Positions 36,003-45,946 of a stretch of 64,000 nt of DNA are shown here, piece after piece (positions within the stretch are counted from its first letter, which is position 1; each line of letters opens with the position of its first letter). This DNA is from Labilibaculum antarcticum. GTDB taxonomy: Bacteria > Bacteroidota > Bacteroidia > Bacteroidales > Marinifilaceae. The stretch covers positions 5,364,361 through 5,428,360 of the forward strand of contig NZ_AP018042.1 of assembly GCF_002356295.1 (NCBI RefSeq), written 5' to 3'. The notes beneath the pieces are model-generated. The model ran no database searches and had not been told where the DNA came from. It saw only the letters and a program-made list of their open reading frames with translations. The position numbers were made by a program, and so were the translations under genes.

Positions 36003-36043
36003 TCTCTGTTAATAAAAATAACGAATACGATTAACTAGTTCAT

Positions 36044-38053
36044 ATGGAAGTTTCACAAATAGCATTACTTACCCTTTTTGTTCTACTCGCTGGAATATTT
36101 GGAATAGCAGTAGTACCAAGTAAAAATAGAGCCTGGGTGGCTATTGTTGTTGTATTAATCAATTCTATACTTACCTCAATACCGTCGGTTTTGGCTTTAA
36201 TGGGTAATGCTCAAACAGGGACGCTCCTTTTGGCTCATTTACCTGGTGGCCTTATTAATGTTCAAGTAGACAATCTTTCGGCATGGTTTATATTAATTAT
36301 AAATTTTACTACAATAAACGGAGCTTTATTTGGTAGTGGATATTTAAAATCATATCAACATTTAAAAACAAACATAGGATTTCATTGGATATTTTATATT
36401 CTTTTTCACATTTCAATGGTATGGGTGTGCATGTTCGACCATGGAATCATCTTTCTTGTTGCATGGGAACTCATGTCTATTTCGTCGTTAATGCTTGTCA
36501 TATTTGAATATCAAAATAAAAACACGCTGAAAGCTGGACTTAATTATCTAATTCAGATGCACTTAAGCGTTGTTTTTTTAACCGTGGGTGTAATTTGGCT
36601 ATTTGCTGAAACCGGCTCTTTTAACCTTTCCTCTTTAAGTTCTGTGGTTTCAAACCAACATTCCATTTGGATTTTTATTCTCTTTTTTATTGGATTTGCT
36701 ATAAAAGCAGGTTTTCTGCCTTTCCACACATGGCTACCTCATGCACATCCGGCTGCTCCTTCGCATGTTTCAGGGGTAATGTCTGGGGTAATTGTTAAAT
36801 TAGGCATTTTCGGAATATTTCGTATTATCTCTTACATCACTCACGACTGGTTTATAATTGGAGAAGTTATCTTGAGTCTATCAGTAATTACAGCACTCTA
36901 TGGTATTATAAATGCATCTGTTAAATATGATTTTAAACGTGCATTGGCTTTTTGTACCATCGAAAATATTGGGATTATTGGAATTGGAATTGGTTTAGGA
37001 CTTATTGGAATTGGAGCACATAAAGATATGCTTGCTATCCTTGGTTTTGGGGGGGCATTATTACATTCTTTAAATCATTCTTTATTTAAATCCCTCTTAT
37101 TTTTTAGCGCTGGAAGTGTATATCAACAAACACATACCCGAAATATTGATAAACTGGGTGGACTAATAAAATCGATGCCAAAAACAGCCCTGTTTTTTCT
37201 AGTTGGCGCATTAGCAATTGGCGGTTTACCTCCGTTTAACGGATTTATTTCAGAATATCTAATCTATTCCGGTTTGTTCCATGGTTTATTCTCTGTATCA
37301 GGCATTTCACATGTTATACTAATTGTATTATCCATTGTTGGACTAGTACTGGTAGGAGGAATATCCATTATAAGCTTTACAAAATCGTTTGGAATCATGT
37401 TTTTAGGACAGCCAAGATCAGAACTACATAACACACCAACCGAGGCTTCATTCATTATGCTATTTCCACAATACCTCATTGTAGCAGTCATGTTATCAGT
37501 TGCCTTTTTTCCTCAGTTTTATTTTGGAATTACTCTAAATATTATTCATTCAATCTTTACAACGAAATTAATATTTAATGTTTCACAAATAGAAACTATC
37601 AGTACCAACCTAGCTACTATTGGGCATTTAAGTATATACTTTATAATTTTATTGGCACTGATTTTAATCGTCCGGTTTCAATTGATTAAAAAAAGAAAGG
37701 TTACTTTATACGAAACATGGAAATGTGGTTATGTAGCACCAATTCCGAAAGCACAATATTCAGGTCGTTCCTATGCCCGCACATTTGGTAGCCTATTTGG
37801 TTTCGTGCTAAACGAACGCAAGGCTAGAGATAAAATTTCAAAAACACAGTTATACCCAACACATTATAAGTTTTCTACCTATTATTTCGATTTATTAGAA
37901 AGATTTTTGGTATTGCCAATTACTAAACGAATGACATTAGTCTTGAATTATTTTCAGTTTATACAAAACGGTAAAATTCAATCCTATGTTATTTATGGCT
38001 TATTTTTTATTCTAATGGTTTTTATCGGAACAGTACTTAGTTTAATCAGTTAA
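36044..38053 (+). CDS. Ehr/hydrogenase-4-like proton-pumping subunit (HyfB/NuoL-type), paralogue 1
   Basis: A 669-residue antiporter-like membrane subunit with about 15-16 helices. Key stretches are the NuoL/HyfB ion-channel helices with WELMSISSLMLVIFEY (conserved Glu), FAIKAGFLPFHTWLPHAHPAAPSHVSG (conserved Lys) and GGALLHSLNHSLFKSLLFFSAG. The C-terminal part carries the HyfB-like cytoplasmic loop (ETWKCGYVAPIPKAQYSGRS). It is the first gene of the operon, 11 bp before its paralogue. It would translocate protons or sodium in an energy-converting complex. Confidence 0.9.
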   Translation: MEVSQIALLTLFVLLAGIFGIAVVPSKNRAWVAIVVVLINSILTSIPSVLALMGNAQTGTLLLAHLPGGLINVQVDNLSAWFILIINFTTINGALFGSGYLKSYQHLKTNIGFHWIFYILFHISMVWVCMFDHGIIFLVAWELMSISSLMLVIFEYQNKNTLKAGLNYLIQMHLSVVFLTVGVIWLFAETGSFNLSSLSSVVSNQHSIWIFILFFIGFAIKAGFLPFHTWLPHAHPAAPSHVSGVMSGVIVKLGIFGIFRIISYITHDWFIIGEVILSLSVITALYGIINASVKYDFKRALAFCTIENIGIIGIGIGLGLIGIGAHKDMLAILGFGGALLHSLNHSLFKSLLFFSAGSVYQQTHTRNIDKLGGLIKSMPKTALFFLVGALAIGGLPPFNGFISEYLIYSGLFHGLFSVSGISHVILIVLSIVGLVLVGGISIISFTKSFGIMFLGQPRSELHNTPTEASFIMLFPQYLIVAVMLSVAFFPQFYFGITLNIIHSIFTTKLIFNVSQIETISTNLATIGHLSIYFIILLALILIVRFQLIKKRKVTLYETWKCGYVAPIPKAQYSGRSYARTFGSLFGFVLNERKARDKISKTQLYPTHYKFSTYYFDLLERFLVLPITKRMTLVLNYFQFIQNGKIQSYVIYGLFFILMVFIGTVLSLIS

Positions 38054-38064
38054 AATCAGAAAGC

Positions 38065-40095
38065 ATGGATGAATACCTGATCCTGACACTTAATTTAATC
38101 GCTATTTTTTCGCTTGCGAGTTTTCCTTTTTTGAACTCGAAGAAACTTGGAATTGCTTCACTAATTGCAATTACGCTGCAAGTGATCCTATCATTTGTTT
38201 TGGCTTTTCAGGTTTTTTCAAAGGGTCAATTATTCTATAGCTACAGTGGATCATTTATAACAGGAACCATTCCGATAAAAATTGATTATCTGTCGGCATG
38301 GTTTATTCTAATTATCGGTTTTACTTTTCTAACAGGAGCTTGGTATGGCATTCAGTATATGAAAAAATATCAGGAGCAAACCAGTAATCTTCAACTACAT
38401 GCCATAACATACATAGTAACATTTACAGCAATGATTGATATTTGCATTGTACAAAATGCAATTATATTCCTCATTGTTTGGGAAATAATGGCTATCGGCT
38501 CATTCATCCTAATCATATTTGAACATTATAAAAAAGAGACCTTGAAGGCAGGGATTAATTTTTTCGTTCAATCACATATTTCCATCCTATTTTTAACTTT
38601 TGCATTTATTTGGGTAAAAGTAAAAACGGGTTCTTTTGATTTCTCAGCAATTACAGAATATTCAGCCTTACACCCATCAATGGGAATCGGTTTGTTTATT
38701 TTATTCTTCATTGGTTTTGCAATAAAAGCCGGCTTTGTCCCTTTTCACACTTGGTTACCTTTGGCTCACCCGGCTGCTCCGGCTCATATTTCGGGCATCA
38801 TGTCGGGAGTAATAATTAAAATTGGCATTTTCGGCATTTTACGAATGTTGTCGTTATTAAAAACAGATTTTACAGTTATTGGATATTTCATTCTAACTAT
38901 TTCAATTATAACTGGGCTGTATGGTGTAATGTTGGCAATTATTCAGCATAACCTCAAAAGACTTTTAGCCTATCATAGCATTGAAAATATTGGCATTATC
39001 GGAATGGGCATTGGACTCGGTTGCCTTGGTTTAGGAACAAGTAATCAATGGCTAATTATTGCAGGTTTCGGAGGCGCATTGCTTCACACCCTTAACCACT
39101 CATTATTTAAATCATTGCTCTTTTTTAGTGCTGGTAATGTTTATCAATTTACCCATACAATGAATATTGAATCATTGGGTGGGTTAATAAAGAAAATACC
39201 CAATACAGCTTGGTTTTTTTTAATTGGTTCGTTGGCAATTTGTGGTTTACCACCTTTTAATGGTTTTGTTTCAGAATTTTTCATCTACAATGGATTATTC
39301 AAAGGCTTGGGTTCAAACGATTTTAGGCTCACATTAACCATGCTGTTTTCAATATTAGCATTGGTACTTATTGGTGGTTTGGCTTTGATTTGTTTTACCA
39401 AAGCATTCGGGATTGTTTTTTTGGGAACAAAACGTTCCGAATTAAAAACTGATACAGATATTGAAACAACAAATCGTAATTTTCCACTCTACATCATTAT
39501 TTTGGCCATACTAATTATTGGTTTACTGCCATTTCTATTTTCTTCAGCACTTGTTAAGGTTATAGGAGTATTCAACATGCAACAAGAACCATTATTGCTA
39601 AGCCCATTACATGGAATATTAAACCAATTAACCAGTATTGGTTTCTATTCATTTGGATTTGTGTTGCTCACAGCTTTTGTCTTTCTTCTTAAACGACAAA
39701 TAATTAAACAGCGTGTACGCAAAGCTAATATAACTTGGGGGTGTGGATATGTCGGAAAAACAAACAAAATACAATATACAGCCTCGTCGTTCATACGCAC
39801 TTATCGAAAATTAATCGAACCTATACTATACATAAAAAAAGAGAAAGAAAATGTTGATGGTATCTATCCTAATCAAATTCACTCAACAACTCATCCTTAT
39901 GATAGAATAGAACATGTACTTATCGACAAACCTATTTATTTATTTAAAAAGATATTAAATCGCTTTATTTTTCTTCAGAATGGTAACATTCAGTCATACA
40001 TTTTATATGGCTCAATTTTTTTGATTACAGCTATTTTGTCTCCAATACTTATTTCAAAAATTATCGTATTAATCAATTTTTTAAATCAATTATAA
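38065..40095 (+). CDS. Ehr/hydrogenase-4-like proton-pumping subunit (HyfB/NuoL-type), paralogue 2
   Basis: 676 residues and clearly homologous throughout to the preceding gene: WEIMAIGSFILIIFEHYKKETLKAG, FAIKAGFVPFHTWLPLAHPAAPAHISG and GGALLHTLNHSLFKSLLFFSAG are nearly the same. The tail has TWGCGYVGKTNKIQYTASSF. Having two full-length HyfB-type subunits plus a HyfF-type subunit gives three antiporter-like modules, as in Hyf (HyfB, D, F) or complex I (L, M, N). Here two of them are recent paralogues. 1 bp separates it from the next gene. Confidence 0.9.
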   Translation: MDEYLILTLNLIAIFSLASFPFLNSKKLGIASLIAITLQVILSFVLAFQVFSKGQLFYSYSGSFITGTIPIKIDYLSAWFILIIGFTFLTGAWYGIQYMKKYQEQTSNLQLHAITYIVTFTAMIDICIVQNAIIFLIVWEIMAIGSFILIIFEHYKKETLKAGINFFVQSHISILFLTFAFIWVKVKTGSFDFSAITEYSALHPSMGIGLFILFFIGFAIKAGFVPFHTWLPLAHPAAPAHISGIMSGVIIKIGIFGILRMLSLLKTDFTVIGYFILTISIITGLYGVMLAIIQHNLKRLLAYHSIENIGIIGMGIGLGCLGLGTSNQWLIIAGFGGALLHTLNHSLFKSLLFFSAGNVYQFTHTMNIESLGGLIKKIPNTAWFFLIGSLAICGLPPFNGFVSEFFIYNGLFKGLGSNDFRLTLTMLFSILALVLIGGLALICFTKAFGIVFLGTKRSELKTDTDIETTNRNFPLYIIILAILIIGLLPFLFSSALVKVIGVFNMQQEPLLLSPLHGILNQLTSIGFYSFGFVLLTAFVFLLKRQIIKQRVRKANITWGCGYVGKTNKIQYTASSFIRTYRKLIEPILYIKKEKENVDGIYPNQIHSTTHPYDRIEHVLIDKPIYLFKKILNRFIFLQNGNIQSYILYGSIFLITAILSPILISKIIVLINFLNQL

Positions 40096-40096
40096 T

Positions 40097-41002
40097 ATGC
40101 TTAGCTTTTTACTTATAATAGTAGCAAGTATTTTTTTCATGGGCTTGGTGGTACGCACCAAGAGTCTAGCCTCGGGTAGAAAAGGTCCAGATATTTTGCA
40201 ACCAATGAGAGATATAGTCAGACTCTGGAGAAAGGGTTCTGTTTATAGTACAACAACCAGTATAATATTCCAGATTGCACCAACAATCTATTTCTCTTCC
40301 ATTATCATGGCAATTTTAATGATCCCCCACGGGAATATACCTGGGATTATTTCGTTTGGTGGCGATTTTGTGATGTTTGCTTATATTTTGGGCTTGGGTA
40401 AATTTATGCTGATTATATCTGCCTTAGATACAGGAAGTAGTTTTGAAGGTATGGGAGCAAGTCGAGAAGCCCTTTTTTCAATGTTGGTTGAACCCGCATT
40501 CTTTATTATTATGGGATCATTGGCTTTATTTACTGGACACACTTCCTTTCACGAAATATTTACCGCACTCAATTATGGATCGTACATTTCCTATATGATA
40601 GGAACCTTGGCCACCTTTGTATTGGTTTTAATCGCAATGATTGAGAATAGCCGCATGCCTATTGATGATCCAAAAACACACCTAGAACTAACTATGGTTC
40701 ATGAAGTTATGATATTGGATAACAGTGGTTTTGATTTGGGAGTTATTTTATATGCCACACCATTAAAATTTGCTATGTATGGCGCATTAATCGCTAATTT
40801 CTTTATTGGATCTGTTTCTCTACAAATTTCAATTCCTTTATTTATAGTCATTCAAACAGTTTTTGCAATAATCGTAGGCATTCTTGAATCGTTTATGGCA
40901 AGGTTTAGAATGAGCCACAACCCTCAATTTATTTTCATGCTTACTTCAATTTCACTACTTATCTTTTTTGGTGTACTACTGGTATTAGGAAAATTTATTT
41001 AA
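40097..41002 (+). CDS. Ehr/hydrogenase-4-like membrane anchor subunit (HyfC/NuoH-type)
   Basis: A 301-residue NuoH/HyfC homologue with about eight helices. In this family it forms the interface between the peripheral arm and the membrane arm (the quinone-like chamber). Visible are RTKSLASGRKGPDILQPMRDI near the N-terminus (conserved loop), LDTGSSFEGMGASREALFSMLVEP and IENSRMPIDDPKTHLELTMVHEVMILD (conserved acidic loop). Confidence 0.92.
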   Translation: MLSFLLIIVASIFFMGLVVRTKSLASGRKGPDILQPMRDIVRLWRKGSVYSTTTSIIFQIAPTIYFSSIIMAILMIPHGNIPGIISFGGDFVMFAYILGLGKFMLIISALDTGSSFEGMGASREALFSMLVEPAFFIIMGSLALFTGHTSFHEIFTALNYGSYISYMIGTLATFVLVLIAMIENSRMPIDDPKTHLELTMVHEVMILDNSGFDLGVILYATPLKFAMYGALIANFFIGSVSLQISIPLFIVIQTVFAIIVGILESFMARFRMSHNPQFIFMLTSISLLIFFGVLLVLGKFI

Positions 41003-41012
41003 CTCGACGAAT

Positions 41013-41642
41013 ATGACTGATATTTTATTAATAGTTTTTGCGATAACAGTACTCTTTATGAGTATTGCCAATAGGATATACACCTATATAAATATTCTTA
41101 TTTTCCAGGGGTTCATTCTTTTTGGGGTAACCTATTTATCACTTACGGAGATTAACACCTGGAACCTAATACTCATCATGTTAGAAACCATTATTTTTAA
41201 AGCTTTAGCAGTACCTCTCTTTATAAAATACCTTATAAAAAGGAATAAAATTACCAGAGAAGCAGAGCCTTACCTCCCAAACTTCATCTCTTTAATTATT
41301 GTGACAACTATTATCATTATTACTATTATTTTGTCAAGTTCCATTGAAGACACATACCTTGATAAAACTTATTTTGTTGTTGCCTTAGCTAATTTATTTA
41401 CAGGTTTATACTTAATTGTTTCAAGAAAAAAAATTATTATACACGTAATAGGTTATCTGATAATTGAAAATGGTGTATTTGTGCTGGCTCTCGCAGTGGG
41501 AAACGAAATGCCTATGCTAGTTAACCTTGGAATTATGCTAGACATATTTGCCAGTGTTCTTATCCTCGGGATTTTCTTCAACAAATTAGGAGATGTTATA
41601 AAAGACCCCGATGTCAATTTTTTACGAAAACTTAAAGACTAA
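41013..41642 (+). CDS. Ehr/hydrogenase-4-like subunit HyfE-type
   Basis: A 209-residue hydrophobic protein with about seven helices. The N-terminal half resembles HyfE/NuoK-like subunits (ILIFQGFILFGVTYL, LIMLETIIFKALAVPLFIKYLI). The second half has the conserved HyfE region IGYLIIENGVFVLALAVG, followed by MLDIFASVLILGIFFNKL. Position and size match HyfE of group 4 systems. Confidence 0.88.
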   Translation: MTDILLIVFAITVLFMSIANRIYTYINILIFQGFILFGVTYLSLTEINTWNLILIMLETIIFKALAVPLFIKYLIKRNKITREAEPYLPNFISLIIVTTIIIITIILSSSIEDTYLDKTYFVVALANLFTGLYLIVSRKKIIIHVIGYLIIENGVFVLALAVGNEMPMLVNLGIMLDIFASVLILGIFFNKLGDVIKDPDVNFLRKLKD

Positions 41643-41648
41643 TTCATA

Positions 41649-43073
41649 ATGATAGCAATATTTTTATTAGGTACGCTTCTTATTTGCAGTTTGCTTTTTT
41701 TCAATAAGAATACCATCGTTAATTACACCTTGGTTATAATCTATGCAATTTTACTTTGGGCATTAGGATTCTATGAGTACAATCATATTAATATAGTAGA
41801 GTTTGTATATTTTAAACCCGATGCGATAGGAGTTTTACTTCTCTTTGCCTTGTGTATTGTAAGTATTCCAACCCTATATCATTGTTATCTTTATATAGCA
41901 ACACACGATGAAACCCCACATAGTCGTGGTCTTTTCTTTGCTTCTATGATCATGTTGCTGTCTGCATGTAGTATGGCATATTTATCGAATCACATTGCTG
42001 TTACGTGGATATTTGTTGAACTGACCACACTAAGTGCATCTGCATTAATCTATCATCACCGTAACATCAGAGCACTTGAAGGGGTATGGAAATATGTCTT
42101 TATATGTGCCCTCAGCATTAGTTTTATCTATATAGGCATTCTTTTTTTGAGCCTTGCCATGAAGCAGGCCGGTATTGAAGATATGTCCTTTGATTCCATA
42201 ATGGAACATTACGACATGTTAAACCTTTTTTGGCTAAAACTTTCGTTCCTTTTTATCTTTACAGGTTTTACTGCAAAAATTGGTTTGGTACCCATGTACA
42301 CAGCAGGTATCGATGCCAAGGATAAAGCACCGGCACCAGCTGGAGCAATGTTTTCAAGTGTTTTAATGAACATGGGATTTATTGGAATTTATCGTATTTA
42401 TGGAATTGTCTCTCATACGCAAATTCAACATTGGGCATCTGTTATCATTATTATTTCGGCCGTATTGTCAATATTTGTTGCTACGGTTTATATGACTCAT
42501 ATAAAGAACATTAAACGAATGTTCGCTTATTCAAGTATTGAACATATGGGTATTGTAATGCTGGGCTTGGCAGTTGGTGGAATTGGTGTTTATGCTGCAA
42601 TTCTTCACATTATTCTGCATACTTTTGTAAAACCCAGTTTGTTTTTTCAGTTTAATCAGATATACAGAGTTTTTCAAAGTAAGAGCATCAATGATGTGGG
42701 CCACTACTTTAAATACAATAAAACAGGAGCCATTGTCATTTTATTGGGTTTTATTTCGGCAACGGCTATGCCACCTTCAGGATTGTTTATCAGTGAATTT
42801 TTAGTATTTCAATCACTTTTTGAAGCACACCAAATATTAATTCTAATTCTTGTATTGATTTTACTGACCATGATAATATGGGGTTTTGGGTCCAATATTT
42901 TTAAACTCTTATTTACTCCTCCTCTATCTATTGATGAAAGTAAGATCCCAAGAATAAATCCATTAGATTCTGTTTCTCAATATATCTTACTAGCACTAAG
43001 TGTTTACTTAGCTTATAACCCTCCAGCTGAATTTGTTAATTTGATTCAGGAGGCTGTTACACTTATTCAATAA
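41649..43073 (+). CDS. Ehr/hydrogenase-4-like proton-pumping subunit (HyfF-type)
   Basis: A 474-residue antiporter-like subunit with about 13-14 helices. Recognisable are TWIFVELTTLSASALIYHHRN (conserved Glu), FTAKIGLVPMYTAGIDAKDKAPAPAGAMFSS (conserved Lys region) and HIILHTFVKPSLFFQF. It aligns with HyfF/NuoN-type proteins and lies 6 bp behind the HyfE-type gene. A 92-bp gap follows before the large-subunit gene, the only sizeable gap in the operon. Confidence 0.9.
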   Translation: MIAIFLLGTLLICSLLFFNKNTIVNYTLVIIYAILLWALGFYEYNHINIVEFVYFKPDAIGVLLLFALCIVSIPTLYHCYLYIATHDETPHSRGLFFASMIMLLSACSMAYLSNHIAVTWIFVELTTLSASALIYHHRNIRALEGVWKYVFICALSISFIYIGILFLSLAMKQAGIEDMSFDSIMEHYDMLNLFWLKLSFLFIFTGFTAKIGLVPMYTAGIDAKDKAPAPAGAMFSSVLMNMGFIGIYRIYGIVSHTQIQHWASVIIIISAVLSIFVATVYMTHIKNIKRMFAYSSIEHMGIVMLGLAVGGIGVYAAILHIILHTFVKPSLFFQFNQIYRVFQSKSINDVGHYFKYNKTGAIVILLGFISATAMPPSGLFISEFLVFQSLFEAHQILILILVLILLTMIIWGFGSNIFKLLFTPPLSIDESKIPRINPLDSVSQYILLALSVYLAYNPPAEFVNLIQEAVTLIQ

Positions 43074-43165
43074 AAAATAAAACAAGTCTTTAAAATTACT
43101 TTTCTCACATTAGAAAAACTGTAAAGTAAGTTCTATGAAGCAATTGAATAACAAAATTTAGAAAC

Positions 43166-44668
43166 ATGAAATACATTTCCATCCATAATAATCAAACCAT
43201 TAATACAAAGGATATTCCTGTTTTAGGATATCAAGATTTTCTTGAAGAAAATATATCCTTATTAAAAGATCATACAGAAAAGCATTGTGTAAATTTTTTC
43301 GCTATTAACGAACAACCGCAAATAAAACTATTCTGTTGCATTGCCGACGATGATACCCATAAAATCTTTATTAATTCCTCCACTATAAATGTTGGAGATA
43401 AAGTTTCTTCTTTAACAAATCATAATCATAACTTCGAGAAGTTTGAACGTGAGATTCATGAAAATTTCGGAATAGATTATATCGATCATCCGTGGTTAAA
43501 ACCAATGCGTTTTGCACACAACAGGGCGAATAAAAAACAAGGCATTGCCGATTATCCATTCTTTCAGGCCGATAGTGAAGAACTGCATGAAGTAGGCGTA
43601 GGTCCTATTCATGCAGGGATTATTGAACCTGGGCATTACAGGTTTATTTGCAATGGTGAACAAATTCTACATTTAGAAATTCAATTGGGCTATCAGCATA
43701 GAGGTATTGAGCAATTAATGCTGAAAAAAACCAAACTTCTGGAACGTGCTACCATAGTTGAAAATATTGCAGGAGATACCGCAATTGGCCACTCTACAGC
43801 TTTCTCAAATTTATGGGAAAGTTTATGTGAATACGAAACCGATGATTTCTTGCATTATTCGCGGACGATTGCTCTGGAACTAGAGAGAATCGCTATTCAT
43901 ACCGGTGATCTCGGAGGTGTTTGTGCCGATATAGCCTATCAATTAGGAAATTCAGTTTATGGAAGATTGCGCACACCTATTGTTAATTTTTTTCAGGAAT
44001 GGGGAGGGAATAGACTTGCAAAAGGTTTAATACGACCAGGAAAAATAAATTACCCGTTTACTAAAGATTTAGCAAAGAGACTGATCGAATTATTTGAGGC
44101 ATATGAACGAGATTTTAACGAAATGTCTAAAAAGTTCTTTTCATTACCCAGTACACTGGCAAGAATGGAAAGAACCGGAATTGTTACAATCGAACAAGCA
44201 TTTGAAATTGGCGCTGTTGGAATGGTAGCAAGAACTTGTGGCATAAATCGGGATATTCGCCTATCCCACCCAAATAACCTATATGGTCAAACAATCCTTC
44301 ATGAGCCTATTGTTAAACATCACGGTGATGTGTATTCAAGAGTTAGATTAAGGAGAGAAGAAATATTACAATCCATCAGTTATTGTAAAAAATTGCTGGA
44401 AAACATACCTAATTTCAAAAAACCAACAATAACCGATTTTAAGTCAGGAAAAGAAAAATTCACCTTGTCTTTGGTAGAAGGCTGGCGTGGAGAAATCTGT
44501 CATTGTGCCATTACCGATGGTGATGGAAATTTAAAAACTTATAAAATAAAAGATCCATCACACCACAATTGGATGGCTCTGGCTCAAGCTGTTCGAAACA
44601 ATGAGATTTCAGATTTCCCGATATGTAACAAAAGCTTTAATCTTTCCTATTGTGGTCACGACTTATAA
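43166..44668 (+). CDS. Ehr-type large subunit (NuoC-NuoD/HyfG-like) lacking NiFe ligands
   Basis: 500 residues: a NuoC-like N-terminal domain (about 20-120, EKFEREIHENFGIDYIDHPWLKP) fused to a NuoD/hydrogenase large-subunit domain (about 145-500). The N-terminal NiFe-binding motif of hydrogenases (ERICGIC-type) reads ENIAGDTA at residues 199-206, without cysteine. The C-terminal DPCxxC motif reads NLSYCG at 492-497. All but one cysteine of the two pairs are gone, so no NiFe site can form. This places it with energy-converting-hydrogenase-related (Ehr) complexes and outside the hydrogenases. Confidence 0.9.
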   Translation: MKYISIHNNQTINTKDIPVLGYQDFLEENISLLKDHTEKHCVNFFAINEQPQIKLFCCIADDDTHKIFINSSTINVGDKVSSLTNHNHNFEKFEREIHENFGIDYIDHPWLKPMRFAHNRANKKQGIADYPFFQADSEELHEVGVGPIHAGIIEPGHYRFICNGEQILHLEIQLGYQHRGIEQLMLKKTKLLERATIVENIAGDTAIGHSTAFSNLWESLCEYETDDFLHYSRTIALELERIAIHTGDLGGVCADIAYQLGNSVYGRLRTPIVNFFQEWGGNRLAKGLIRPGKINYPFTKDLAKRLIELFEAYERDFNEMSKKFFSLPSTLARMERTGIVTIEQAFEIGAVGMVARTCGINRDIRLSHPNNLYGQTILHEPIVKHHGDVYSRVRLRREEILQSISYCKKLLENIPNFKKPTITDFKSGKEKFTLSLVEGWRGEICHCAITDGDGNLKTYKIKDPSHHNWMALAQAVRNNEISDFPICNKSFNLSYCGHDL

Positions 44669-44678
44669 CAAGACGAAA

Positions 44679-45941
44679 ATGGATACTAAATTAAATAAAG
44701 AAGCACTACTTTACCACACTAGCAAACGACCAGGTAAGCTTGAAGTAATATCCAGTAAACCTTGTGATTCTGCATACGATTTATCTCTGGCATACACCCC
44801 AGGGGTTGCTGAACCTTGCCTGAGAATTAAAGAAAATCCTGATGATGTATATAAATACACGATTAAGGGGAATCTTGTTGCTATTATTACGAATGGTACT
44901 GCGGTACTTGGACTTGGCAATTTGGGTGCTTTGGCTTCAAAGCCTGTAATGGAAGGCAAAGCCATGTTACTTAAAAAATATGCAGATATAAATGCCTTTG
45001 ATATTGAGTTGGATACAACTGATGTCGATATTTTTGTTAGGACGGTAATTACCATGTCGCCTACATTTGGGGCAATAAATCTTGAAAATATAAAAGCTCC
45101 GGAATGTTTTGAAATTGAAAAACGGTTAATTGCTGCCCTTAATATTCCGGTAATGCACGATGACCAACATGGAACAGCCATTGTATCAGCCGCTGGTTTG
45201 CTAAATGCCTGTGAAATTGCCGGTAAAAAACTGCAAAACATTAAGATTGTGGTTAATGGTGCTGGTTCAGCAGCTATGGCCTGCTCAAATATGTATTTGT
45301 CGCTCGGAGTAAAAAAAGAAAATCTATTGATGCTCGATAACAAAGGAGTTATTTCAAAAAACCGAATTGACCTTAGTAAATATAAACAAGCTTTTGCTAT
45401 TAACACCAATTTAAGCACATTAGCACAAGCTGTGGAAAGTGCCGATGTCTTTATCGGACTGTCTAAAGCAAATCTAATGACTCCTAAAATGGTTCAGTCC
45501 ATGGCCGAGAATCCCATTGTTTTTGCTTTGGCCAATCCAAATCCCGAAATTACATACAATGAGGCCATTAAGGCGAAATCTGGAATTATTTATGCTTCTG
45601 GTCGCAGCGATATTCCTAATCAAATAAATAATGTATTAGGGTTTCCCTATATTTTTAGAGCCGCTCTTGATGTTAGGGCAATAAAAATTAATATGGAAAT
45701 GAAAAAAGCTGCCGTTTATGCACTAGCATCTATCGCTAAAGAACCCTTTTTAAGTATTGATAGCAGTGAATCGCTTTCATTTGGTCGCGATTATTTTATT
45801 CCGCGTCCTTCCGATTTAAGATTATTGAGAACTATTGTTCCTGCCGTGGCAAAAGCTGCCATTGATAGCGGGGTAGCCAGAATAGATATTCCTGATATGA
45901 TAAGCTATATAAAAGAATTAGATAAACGTATAATAAAATAA
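44679..45941 (+). CDS. Minimal malic enzyme encoded within the Ehr-like operon
   Basis: A 420-residue malic enzyme without the C-terminal phosphotransacetylase-like domain of MaeB. It catalyses oxidative decarboxylation of malate to pyruvate with NAD(P)+. Catalytic and metal residues are present: LAYTPGVAEPC (Tyr), GKAMLLKKYADINAFDIEL (Lys and acidic residues), HDDQHGTAIV (metal Asp), and the dinucleotide motif VVNGAGSAAMAC. The gene lies 10 bp after the large-subunit gene and 5 bp before the small-subunit gene, so it is co-transcribed and interrupts the usual subunit order. I start at 44679; the longer frame from 44601 would overlap the large subunit. Confidence 0.9.
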   Translation: MDTKLNKEALLYHTSKRPGKLEVISSKPCDSAYDLSLAYTPGVAEPCLRIKENPDDVYKYTIKGNLVAIITNGTAVLGLGNLGALASKPVMEGKAMLLKKYADINAFDIELDTTDVDIFVRTVITMSPTFGAINLENIKAPECFEIEKRLIAALNIPVMHDDQHGTAIVSAAGLLNACEIAGKKLQNIKIVVNGAGSAAMACSNMYLSLGVKKENLLMLDNKGVISKNRIDLSKYKQAFAINTNLSTLAQAVESADVFIGLSKANLMTPKMVQSMAENPIVFALANPNPEITYNEAIKAKSGIIYASGRSDIPNQINNVLGFPYIFRAALDVRAIKINMEMKKAAVYALASIAKEPFLSIDSSESLSFGRDYFIPRPSDLRLLRTIVPAVAKAAIDSGVARIDIPDMISYIKELDKRIIK

Positions 45942-45946
45942 AAAAC

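Noticed and set aside
44711-45418. 235-codon open frame antisense to the malic enzyme gene
   Set aside because: It mirrors a well-supported enzyme gene, has no recognisable motif, and is rich in Ser/Ile/Phe as expected for a complement-strand shadow.
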